DNA from: Undibacterium_A arcticum
GTDB taxonomy: Bacteria; Pseudomonadota; Gammaproteobacteria; Burkholderiales; Burkholderiaceae_D
Assembly: GCF_042660705.1 (NCBI RefSeq)
Contig: NZ_JBHSUQ010000001.1
DNA: 64,000 nucleotides
Reading direction: 5' to 3' (one strand)
Shown: piece by piece, positions 47,428 through 55,630 of the stretch
Layout of the letters: every line of letters begins with the position of its first letter
How positions within the stretch are numbered: the stretch's first letter is position 1
Notes under the pieces: model-generated
The model's input: the letters and a program-made list of their open reading frames with translations, nothing else
Told to the model about the DNA's origin: nothing
Databases searched by the model: none
Made by a program: the position numbers and the translations under genes

Positions 47428-48852
47428 TTCTACAGAGTAGCTTTTGCTCGTAAAAACAAGGACTTGATGCGCAGAGCTAGGCAATGAATTTACTAGCGGC
47501 GACCACTTGCCGTTGAAATTCCGTTTCAATCCATGCCAGCAGGCCAAATACTGTTGCTGCCGGTGCGGCGATTCGAGCGCGTGACGCGTTAGATGAATCA
47601 GGTATCTGCTTTCGAACATGAAAGCCAGTGTGTTGTCGATCCGGTGCGGCGTCAGGCTGGCTTGGGTGGCCTTCTCGAAGGTATCGGCGTCCGGACCGTG
47701 GCCACTCATGCAGTTATGCAGGCTGGCGCCGCCGGGTGCGAAACCTTCTGCCTTGGCGTCGTAGGTGCCATACACCAGGCCCATGAATTCGCTCATGATA
47801 TTGCGATGAAACCACGGCGGGCGGAAGGTGTTTTCGGCGACCATCCAGCGTGGCGGGAAGATGACGAAATCCACGTTGGCGGTACCCGGTGTGTCTGACG
47901 GCGCCGTCAGGACAGTGAAGATCGACGGGTCGGGATGATCGTAGCTCACCGTGTTGATGGTATTGAACAGGGTCAGATCGTATTTGTACGGCGTGTAATT
48001 GCCGTGCCAGGCGACGACATCGAGCGGCGAATGGTCGATCTTCGCGCTCCATAGACGACCGCCGAATTTCGCCAGCAGTTCGAATGCACCTTCGCGATTC
48101 TCGAAAGCCGCCACCGGCGCCAGGAAATCGCGCGCGTTGGCCAGGCCGTTGGAGCCGATCGGCCCGAGTTCGGGCAGACGAAACACGGCGCCGTAATTCT
48201 CACAGATATAGCCGCGTGCCTGGCCATCGGGCAGCTCCACGCGGAACCGCACGCCGCGCGGCAGCACTACAATTTCGCCGGGCGCCGCATCAAGTACCCC
48301 AAGTTCGGTCATTAGGCGCAGCCGTCCTAGTTCCGGCACGACCAGCATTTCGCCGTCGGCGTTGTAAAAAAAACGCTCATGCATCGACCGGTTGGCCGCG
48401 TAGATGTGGATGCCAATGCCGACCTGCATCGCGGCGTCGCCGTTGCCGGCAACGGTGGTCAAGCCATCGATGAAATCGGTCGGCACCGTCGGCATCGGAA
48501 ACGGATCCCAGCGCAGCTGGTTTGGCGGTGTGGCAATCTCGTTAAACGGTCCACTTTTCAAGGTACCCGTTGCGCCGCCAGCGGCCGGCTCAAACGCTTC
48601 GTGCATCGCGGCCGGACGGATCCGGTACAGCCAGGAACGTCGGTTGCTGTGACGCGGCGCGGTAAATGCGGTGCCCGACAACTGCTCCGCGTACAGGCCG
48701 TACGGCGCCTTCTGCGGGGAATTCTGCCCCTGCGGCAGGGCGCCCGACAAGGCTTCGGTAGCAAATTCGCTGCCGAAACCGGATTGATATCGCAACGTCG
48801 ACGCCGCATCGGCTCCAGCGCCTTGTTGCTTGATCGCGTCGCGCGTTCGCAT
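47407..48852 (-). CDS. hmgA: Homogentisate 1,2-dioxygenase
   Basis: HmgA opens the ring of homogentisate to maleylacetoacetate. The 481-residue protein shows LRYQSGFGSEFATEAL near its start. Iron ligands are in PPWFHRNIMSEFMGLVYGTY and GGASLHNCMSGHGPDADTF. Homologues end soon after the CWHGLKRNF motif. Here about 34 further residues follow (SPLVNSLPSSAHQVLVFTSK), suggesting the natural stop was lost where the mobile region begins. Its neighbours mhaB and mhaA make homogentisate from 3-hydroxyphenylacetate. Confidence 0.95.
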   Translation of the reverse strand: MRTRDAIKQQGAGADAASTLRYQSGFGSEFATEALSGALPQGQNSPQKAPYGLYAEQLSGTAFTAPRHSNRRSWLYRIRPAAMHEAFEPAAGGATGTLKSGPFNEIATPPNQLRWDPFPMPTVPTDFIDGLTTVAGNGDAAMQVGIGIHIYAANRSMHERFFYNADGEMLVVPELGRLRLMTELGVLDAAPGEIVVLPRGVRFRVELPDGQARGYICENYGAVFRLPELGPIGSNGLANARDFLAPVAAFENREGAFELLAKFGGRLWSAKIDHSPLDVVAWHGNYTPYKYDLTLFNTINTVSYDHPDPSIFTVLTAPSDTPGTANVDFVIFPPRWMVAENTFRPPWFHRNIMSEFMGLVYGTYDAKAEGFAPGGASLHNCMSGHGPDADTFEKATQASLTPHRIDNTLAFMFESRYLIHLTRHALESPHRQQQYLACWHGLKRNFNGKWSPLVNSLPSSAHQVLVFTSKSYSVEKRITSG

Positions 48853-48918
48853 GTTCGGTCCTCAATGAAGAAATGTTGCTGCGCTGCTTTGCCTGCTGCA
48901 TGCGTAAGCCTGAATCGC

Positions 48919-49116
48919 TCAGACGTCCGAACGCGCGATCCGCAGTGCCTCCTGCAGTACGCCGAGGTCGCCAATATGATTGGACAACAACAAGATCAGC
49001 TTGGTATTGAGCATCTGACTCTGTGGCTCGCTCAAATCGCGATGCGCATCGATCAGCGCTTCATAGAAATCGTCTGCCTGCGCGATGTTCGGTCCCGTAT
49101 TCAGTGTCGGATTCAT
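48919..49116 (-). CDS. mhaB: Small coupling protein MhaB (DUF2783)
   Basis: This 65-residue protein from the ATG at 49116 reads NIAQADDFYEALIDAHRDLS and LNTKLILLLSNHIGDLGVLQ, the DUF2783 pattern. Its size and place next to the flavoprotein match MhaB of Pseudomonas putida U. That protein is the small partner needed by the MhaA flavoprotein to hydroxylate 3-hydroxyphenylacetate to homogentisate. It starts 10 bases after mhaA ends and leads into hmgA. The family match is by eye. Confidence 0.8.
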   Translation of the reverse strand: MNPTLNTGPNIAQADDFYEALIDAHRDLSEPQSQMLNTKLILLLSNHIGDLGVLQEALRIARSDV

Positions 49117-49126
49117 CGTGTCCTCG

Positions 49127-50797
49127 TCAGTTGTTTGCACTGGCGCGCAGCACAGCGGATTGCACTGCGTCGACGTCGAATTGCCGCCAGCGGGCGCAGA
49201 CGTGCTGGTCCGGCCGCAACAAATAATAGGTGCCCGGCGTGGCGTCAAAGCGCTGCGCCAGTAAACCTTGGCTATCTTCGGCCACCGACATGCCGGACAA
49301 CGCCTCCGCGTACGTACCGCCCGGCAGGACTACCACGGTGCGCACCGGGATCGACGCGTCGGAGAGCGTATCGAATGCATCGCGGTATCTACCGACATCC
49401 GCCAGCTCCCCGGCGAAGAAGATACCGGTAAAGTCATTGCCAGTCAGGCCCAGAAACCACTGCGGTTGGCCATCGATCAACACCGGCGCGTCGGTGCTGG
49501 GCGCCCCCGGCACCATGGCACCGGCAAACAGATCGCGATCCGGCGTGTTGAGCAGCGAATCGGCATAGGTTGCGGGAACGGAAAGCCGCCCGCTATTGAC
49601 CAGCTTGCGGGCGAATGGGTAATCCTTCGACAGGCTGAGCACGGCGTCGCGGAATAGCCTGCTGACCGCACTTTTCGGCGTGATGAAATCGGTGGAACGG
49701 GTGGAGTTCAGGATATTTTCGTCGGCCGCATGTTCGCGCTCGCTGGCATAGGAGTCGAGCAAAGTGTGCGGTGCCTGGCCGTTCAATACCAGTCTCAGTT
49801 TCCAGACCAGGTTGTCGGCGTCCTGCACGCCGCTGTTGGCGCCGCGCGCGCCGAACGGCGATACGCCATGCGCTGCGTCGCCGGCAAATAACACGCGGCC
49901 ATGCCGGAAATGATCCATCCGCATGCAGCGGAAGGTGTAGACGCTGACCCATTCCAGTTCGAATTTGGCATCGTTTCCGAGCAAGGCCTGGACGCGCGGA
50001 ATGACGCGTTCCGGTAGTTTCTCCGCTTCCGGGTCGGCATCCCAGCCGAGCTGAAAATCAATACGCCATACATTGTCCGGCTGCCGGTGCAACAGCACCG
50101 ACTGGTGTGGATGAAATGGTGGATCGAACCAGAACCAGCGCTCGCTGGGAAACGCTGCAGTCATCTTGACGTCGGCGATCAGGAATCGGTCCTTGAACGT
50201 GCGGCCGTGGCTTTCGAGGCCCATCAGACCGCGCACCGCACTGCGGCCGCCATCGGCGGCCACGACGTAATCGGCCTGCAACGCGTATTGCCCGTCGGGC
50301 GTGTCGATCACCAGTTCGACCTGGTCGGCAAGCTGTGTCAGGCCAACGACTTTATTTTTCCAGCGAATATCGAGATTGGGACAGGCCCGGGCCTGATCAT
50401 GCAGATAGCCTTCGACGTAATATTGCTGGAGATTGATGAAGGCGGGCCTGTGATGTCCGGTTTCCGGCAGCAGGTCGAAGCTATACACGGCTTCATCCTT
50501 GAAAAAAACGCGACCGACATTCCAGCCGACGCCCTTCTCCACCATGGGGTCCGCACAGTGCAGCCGATCGAAAATTTCCAGTGTGCGTTTGGCGAAGCAA
50601 ATGGCACGCGATCCGGTTGACAGCGTATTGTCGTCGTCCAGCAATACCGTGCGCACGCCCTGCTGCGCCAGATCGATCGCGGTCGCCAATCCTACCGGAC
50701 CGGCGCCAATCACGATCACCGGATGGCGGGTTTGGGCCACATTCTGATCGGCCGATTTCTGGTAGTCGAACACGCGGTGTTGATAGTCTTGGTCCAT
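49127..50797 (-). CDS. mhaA: FAD-dependent 3-hydroxyphenylacetate 6-hydroxylase, large component
   Basis: This is a class A flavoprotein aromatic hydroxylase, 556 residues. The FAD loop VIVIGAGPVGLATAIDLAQQ, the DG motif region YVVAADGGRSAVRGLMGLES, and the second FAD motif RVLFAGDAAHGVSPFGARGA with NSGVQDADNLVWKL are all present. It is followed by mhaB and hmgA, giving the route 3-hydroxyphenylacetate to homogentisate to maleylacetoacetate. 3-hydroxyphenylpropionate hydroxylase (MhpA) is a close relative, but the context favours MhaA. Confidence 0.85.
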   Translation of the reverse strand: MDQDYQHRVFDYQKSADQNVAQTRHPVIVIGAGPVGLATAIDLAQQGVRTVLLDDDNTLSTGSRAICFAKRTLEIFDRLHCADPMVEKGVGWNVGRVFFKDEAVYSFDLLPETGHHRPAFINLQQYYVEGYLHDQARACPNLDIRWKNKVVGLTQLADQVELVIDTPDGQYALQADYVVAADGGRSAVRGLMGLESHGRTFKDRFLIADVKMTAAFPSERWFWFDPPFHPHQSVLLHRQPDNVWRIDFQLGWDADPEAEKLPERVIPRVQALLGNDAKFELEWVSVYTFRCMRMDHFRHGRVLFAGDAAHGVSPFGARGANSGVQDADNLVWKLRLVLNGQAPHTLLDSYASEREHAADENILNSTRSTDFITPKSAVSRLFRDAVLSLSKDYPFARKLVNSGRLSVPATYADSLLNTPDRDLFAGAMVPGAPSTDAPVLIDGQPQWFLGLTGNDFTGIFFAGELADVGRYRDAFDTLSDASIPVRTVVVLPGGTYAEALSGMSVAEDSQGLLAQRFDATPGTYYLLRPDQHVCARWRQFDVDAVQSAVLRASANN

Positions 50798-50964
50798 GTT
50801 TCCCGCTCAATTTTCGAGGCTCTGAATGGTCAGCTGTGGTTTGAGTGCTGCTAATAGTGCATACGACTTAGTGCAGTCGATTCGCTCAAACTGACATCAA
50901 CTCCTTTGGCTTGATGTTGCCGCTTCAAGCCATATCGCCTGCGCGTGTCGGAGTCCCGGGCCGA

Positions 50965-51928
50965 TCATTCCTGCAGCGAATGCCACATTTCCTGGTCGCG
51001 TTCAGCGGTCCAGATCCGCGGATGCTTGATGCCGCTGGCCTCGTCGAACGCGCGTGTCACGTCGAATGGCAGGCAATGCTCGTAAATGAAAACCTGGCCG
51101 AATTTCGGGTCCATCTTGCTGCGGGCGTGCGCCATCGTGTGTTTCAGCGATTTGCCGGCGGCCACTGCTTCTTTCGCACTTTGCAACAAGGTGGTGACGA
51201 AGTCCTTGGTGTAATCGATACCAGCGTTGACTTCGGCCGGATTCATCAGCGCCGGTCCGCGCCCTGGCACCAGTTTCGGCACCGAGCGCACGCAAGGCCT
51301 CCAGCGTGGCAGGCCATTCTTCCAGCTGCGCATCGCCGGTATAGGCGGCGGCATCGTATTCGACCAGATCGCCGGAGAAGCAGATCTTTTGCGACGGGAT
51401 CCATGCGATCGTGTCGCCCTTGGTGTGCCCCATGCCGATATGCATCAGCCTGACTTCCAGCTTGCCCATGAAAATCGTCATTTCTTTTTCAAATACCATG
51501 GTCGGCCAGGTCAGTCCCGGTACCGACTCGACACCCGCAAACAGACGCGGGAAGCGTTCAATCTCTGACTGCATGTCCTGCGCGCCGCGTTCGACGATCA
51601 TTTCGTAGGTGCCGCGCGAGGCAATGACCTGCTGCGCGCCCTCTTTTGCATAGGCCGACGCACCCAGCACGCGGACCGCGTGGTAATGCGACAGGACAAC
51701 ATATTTGATCGGCAAATCGGTGACCGAACGGATGTGTTCGATCAGTGCTTGCGCCATCACTGGCGTCGCCGTGGTATCGACCACCATCACGCTATCGTCG
51801 CCGATGATCACGCCGGAATTCGGATCGCCTTCGGCGGTGTAGGCGTAGGCATTGTCGGACAGCTTGATGAAGCTCGTTTTCTTTTCTTCGAGATCGGCTT
51901 GTGAGGCGAATTGCTTGGTCATTTTCAA
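50965..51928 (-). CDS. MBL-fold metallo-hydrolase, frameshifted
   Basis: This is a metallo-beta-lactamase-fold protein, about 321 residues once repaired. GVIIGDDSVMVVDTTATPVM is followed by the metal-motif position, which reads SHYHAVRVLGASAY rather than the usual HxHxDH. GHTKGDTIAWIPSQK and FSGDLVEYDAAAYTGDA come later. The frame breaks at 51274-51276 (two missing A/T bases), and KLVPGRGPALMNPAEVNAGI leads to the stop at 50965. It is the head gene of the mhaA-mhaB-hmgA group, 167 bases upstream of mhaA. Its role in the pathway is unknown. Confidence 0.82.
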
Positions 51929-52939
51929 CTCCTGTCTGTGTTCACTATTTCAAAAATTCGTTCAATGTCCATCATGCGGCGCCGTGCATCGGCTGCTTTC
52001 GTGTCGCGGCAAGCCGCCTGCTGCCCTGGATTCGATAATTCCTGGCGCGGCGGAGGATCGGCATCCGATGCCGGTTTTACTATTATCAAGAAAAGTTTAA
52101 TCGCTTCTGTCGTGCCCTGCTCGATCCCATGCCGCGGGCAGTTGTGAACATCAGCACTGAGCACACCAGGCCACCAGGCCTTTATGCCCTGGCGCGCGTC
52201 CATCGGTGAAGGGCAGCTGGAAACCGATCCGAGCATAACCGCAATCAGGCGCTTTCTCTATTCTTGATATCACGTAGTGGTAGTGGAATTACATGGAAGC
52301 AAGAGCGCGACGTCGGTCGCACCAGGATGCATGACAGCCACATCACCGCCAAATTGCCCGTAGTCGGCCATCCAAATTGCCCGAACTGGAGGAGTTGGCG
52401 TTGCGCCTCGCGCCCCAAGCTGGCGTGAACGCATGCCATGTGATCCTGGAACCGTTGGCAAAGCTGGAACGGCCGTATTCACTGTGAGGACTTTGCGCAG
52501 ATGCCGGGGGAAGAGAAATATATGCGTAGCTATCTCGATAGCGCCGCCATCAGCGTACGATATCATCGGCTACGCGGCCAACAACACGCGTGCCGGCCAT
52601 GCGCTGCAGATCATTCCGCGCGTGGTCAGGGCTTATTGCAGTGCGTTAGGGATCGTCGAACTGGCGGTACGGGCTTGGAATGAAGCAGGATTCGGCACTG
52701 ACCGAAAGCAAAAAAGCGACTACTGGCGCATATCGCGTCGCACGGCATGGTGGCCGGTTGGCGCAAACGCCAGTCTGACAGATCAGGCGCGCCGCTGGAA
52801 GCGTGCGGCGCGTAACGCTATACTCCCGTCGTCACGCATCTGTTCCGCGCTGATACTATCGCAAATTAAAGCATACTCCTGAAGATTGCGTCACGACGTC
52901 GATCTGAATCGGCATCCTGCATGCGCGTACCGTCGATGC
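51929..52939. other. 1-kb gap with no assignable gene
   Basis: Open frames here are short and broken. On the plus strand, LPELEELALRLAPQAGVNAC (about 52370-52430) and, in 52433-52882, SAYDIIGYAANNTRAGHALQ with IIPRVVRAYCSALGIVELAV look protein-like. I cannot assign them, and they do not join into one frame. This is probably the residue of one or two decayed genes between the mha-hmg and cph blocks. Confidence 0.4.
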
Positions 52940-55510
52940 TTAGCCTTCGGCGATCCGTTTTCCAATATGCGCCAGCGCTTCTTCGACCTGGTCCACCAGA
53001 ATCAGGCACAAATCACCGGCATTGAGTCGGGACAACGCGGTATCGATGGCCAGGAATTCGCCGTAGATGTCATCGACACGCGAGGTGCGCGCGGCATTGG
53101 CAAGGCCTGCCCGCAACAATGCCAGCACCTCACCATGTTCGCGGCCGCGCTGACATTGATCCTGATACAGCAGGACATCGTCAAAGGTGCCGCCCAGGAT
53201 TTGCGTCTGCTGGCGAATGTCTTCATCGCGCCGGTCGCCGGCGCCGCTGATAACGACCGAGCGCCGCTTGGCCGGCATGGTGTCGACCGCCTGCACCAGC
53301 GCCAGAATCGCATCGGGATTGTGGCCGTAGTCGGCAATCAGCGTCGCACCACGATAATTGAATACATTGAAGCGGCCCGGTGCATTGTCGCTATCGTTGG
53401 CAAAGGTCTTGAGACCAACCCGGATCGCATCCCAGTCGATGCCGACACCCCAGGCCGCGGCGACCGCTGCCATCACGTTATCCACCTGAAAGCCGATGCT
53501 GCCATGGCGCGTAATCGGCACTTCGGCCAGCGCTATCTTGTGCTGTTCTTTTCCTGCTGCCGCGATCAGGTATCCATCCTCGACATACACAGCGCGGCGT
53601 CCCTGCGCCAGATGCGTGGCCATCACCGGGTGCCCGCGATCGCCGGCAAAGAAGGTCACCGCACCGCGGCAGTTGGCCGCCATGCCGGCCACGATCGGGT
53701 CCGCTGCGTTCAATACCGCGACTCCACCGTCGGCGACATTTTGCACAATGACGCGCTTTAATACTGCGAGATCCTCAACGGTGGTGATGTAGTTGAGTCC
53801 AAGATGGTCGCCGGTACCGATATTGGTGACGACTGCGACCTTGCAGCGATCAAACGCCAGCCCTTCACGCAACACGCCACCGCGCGCAGTTTCAAATACC
53901 GCCGCATCGACGTCCGGGTGCAGCAACACATTGCGCGCGCTGCGCGGCCCGCTGCAGTCACCGCTATCGATGCGCCGGCCTTCTATATAAACGCCGTCGG
54001 TGTTGGTCATCCCGACCCGCAACCCGCTGGCGGTCAGCAAATGCGCGATCAGGCGTACCGTGGTGGTCTTGCCGTTGGTGCCGGTAACGGCGACCACCGG
54101 AATGCGGCCATCGTCGCCATCGGCAAACATGTTCGAGATGATGGCCTCGCCGACCGGGCGCCCTTTGCCAAAGGAAGGCGACAGATGCATGCGCAAGCCG
54201 GGCGCGGCATTGACTTCAACCACACCGCCGCGTTGCTCCTCAATCGGTTGTAGAACGCTGTCGCAGACCACGTCGACCCCGCAAATATCGAGGCCGATCA
54301 TTTGCGCGGCTTCCACGGCGCGTGCCGCCACTTCCGGATGCACGTCATCGGTGACGTCGGTAGCGGTGCCGCCGGTCGACAGATTGGCGTTGTTGCGCAA
54401 GATAATGCGTTGCCCGTTGGGCGGAATCGAATCCGCCTCATAGCCTTGCAGCGCCAGCCGGGCCAGCGCGATATCGTCAAATCGGATCTTGGTCAGCGAG
54501 GTCGCATGACCGCTACCGCGGCGCGGGTCGCTGTTGACCAGGTCTACCAATTGCCGCACCGAATGAATGCCGTCGCCCACCACCTGCGGCGGGTCACGGC
54601 GCGCGGCGGCAATCAGCTTCTTGCCGACCACCAGCAAGCGGAAATCGTTGCCGGGCAAGAAACGCTCGACCATGATGTCATCACGAAATTCGGCCGCGGC
54701 GGTATAGGCAATTTTGATATCCTCCTGCGTCATCACGTTGACTGTGACGCCCTTGCCCTGATTGCCGTCCTTTGGCTTGACCACCACCGGCAGGCCGATT
54801 TCGCACGCGGCGGCCCAGGCGTCGTCGGCACTATCAACCGCACGCCCGATCGGCACCGGCACACCGGCAGCTTCCAGCAGATTCTTGGTCAGCTGCTTGT
54901 CCTGGGCGATCGATTCCGCGATGGCGCTGGTGGTGTCCATTTCAGCGGCCTGGATGCAGCGCTGGCGGCTGCCCCAGCCGAACATGACCAGACTGCCATT
55001 GGTCAGCCGGCGGTAAGGAATATTGCGCGCCGTTGCGGCATTGACGATGGCGCCGGTGCTGGGACCGAGGCGCACATCTTCATCCAGATCACGCAACTGG
55101 CTCAGCGCACCAGTCAGATCGAAAGGTGTGTCGTCGATGGCGGCGCGGCACAGTTTCTCCGCCAGCTCCAGCGCCAACCGGCCGACCGCCTCTTCGGTGT
55201 ATTCGACTACCACCTGGAAAATGCCGGGTTCCACCGTCTGCGTAGTGCGGCTGAACGTCACCGGGCAGCCGGCTTGCGCCTGCAGGCCGAGCGCGGTCAA
55301 TTCCAGCACATGCGCCATCGGGATCGCGTCGGCGTGGCCGGTCGGCTGCAGTGCGCTGATGCCGGGAAAGCGTGCCCGCAGCCGGACTTCAAAGCCGGGC
55401 AGCTGGTCGATCGAATGCTCCGCGGGAGTACAGGCAACGATCGCCTCGATGGCCGTGTGATGGCTCCAGAGATTGGGGCCGCGCAGCGCGCGGATGCGTG
55501 AAACTTCCAT
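52940..55510 (-). CDS. cphA: Cyanophycin synthetase
   Basis: CphA makes cyanophycin (an aspartate backbone with arginine side groups), a nitrogen store, without ribosomes. The start at 55510 (MEVSRIRALRGPNLWSHHTA) gives 856 residues. The N-terminal domain is followed by an ATP-grasp domain (GLPVVVKPKDGNQGKGVTVN, VMVERFLPGNDFRLLVVGKK). A Mur ligase-like domain comes last, with an intact P-loop, VVAVTGTNGKTTTVRLIAHL, and DGVYIEGRRID. It follows cphA' by 120 bases in the same direction. Confidence 0.95.
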   Translation of the reverse strand: MEVSRIRALRGPNLWSHHTAIEAIVACTPAEHSIDQLPGFEVRLRARFPGISALQPTGHADAIPMAHVLELTALGLQAQAGCPVTFSRTTQTVEPGIFQVVVEYTEEAVGRLALELAEKLCRAAIDDTPFDLTGALSQLRDLDEDVRLGPSTGAIVNAATARNIPYRRLTNGSLVMFGWGSRQRCIQAAEMDTTSAIAESIAQDKQLTKNLLEAAGVPVPIGRAVDSADDAWAAACEIGLPVVVKPKDGNQGKGVTVNVMTQEDIKIAYTAAAEFRDDIMVERFLPGNDFRLLVVGKKLIAAARRDPPQVVGDGIHSVRQLVDLVNSDPRRGSGHATSLTKIRFDDIALARLALQGYEADSIPPNGQRIILRNNANLSTGGTATDVTDDVHPEVAARAVEAAQMIGLDICGVDVVCDSVLQPIEEQRGGVVEVNAAPGLRMHLSPSFGKGRPVGEAIISNMFADGDDGRIPVVAVTGTNGKTTTVRLIAHLLTASGLRVGMTNTDGVYIEGRRIDSGDCSGPRSARNVLLHPDVDAAVFETARGGVLREGLAFDRCKVAVVTNIGTGDHLGLNYITTVEDLAVLKRVIVQNVADGGVAVLNAADPIVAGMAANCRGAVTFFAGDRGHPVMATHLAQGRRAVYVEDGYLIAAAGKEQHKIALAEVPITRHGSIGFQVDNVMAAVAAAWGVGIDWDAIRVGLKTFANDSDNAPGRFNVFNYRGATLIADYGHNPDAILALVQAVDTMPAKRRSVVISGAGDRRDEDIRQQTQILGGTFDDVLLYQDQCQRGREHGEVLALLRAGLANAARTSRVDDIYGEFLAIDTALSRLNAGDLCLILVDQVEEALAHIGKRIAEG

Positions 55511-55630
55511 AAACCAGTTGTCCTGTCGTGTTATCTGCCTGGTGTCATGACACCAGGCTCGTGTCGATTTGCGTGGGATCGGAGCAGACGCAGGCCTGAC
55601 GCCTGCCCCCTCAGTGCTTCGCAAATCCTG

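Noticed and set aside
52433..52882. A 149-residue plus-strand open frame as a gene
   Set aside because: It has no recognisable domain, no good ribosome site, and only its middle looks protein-like. It is reported as part of a gap with gene residue.
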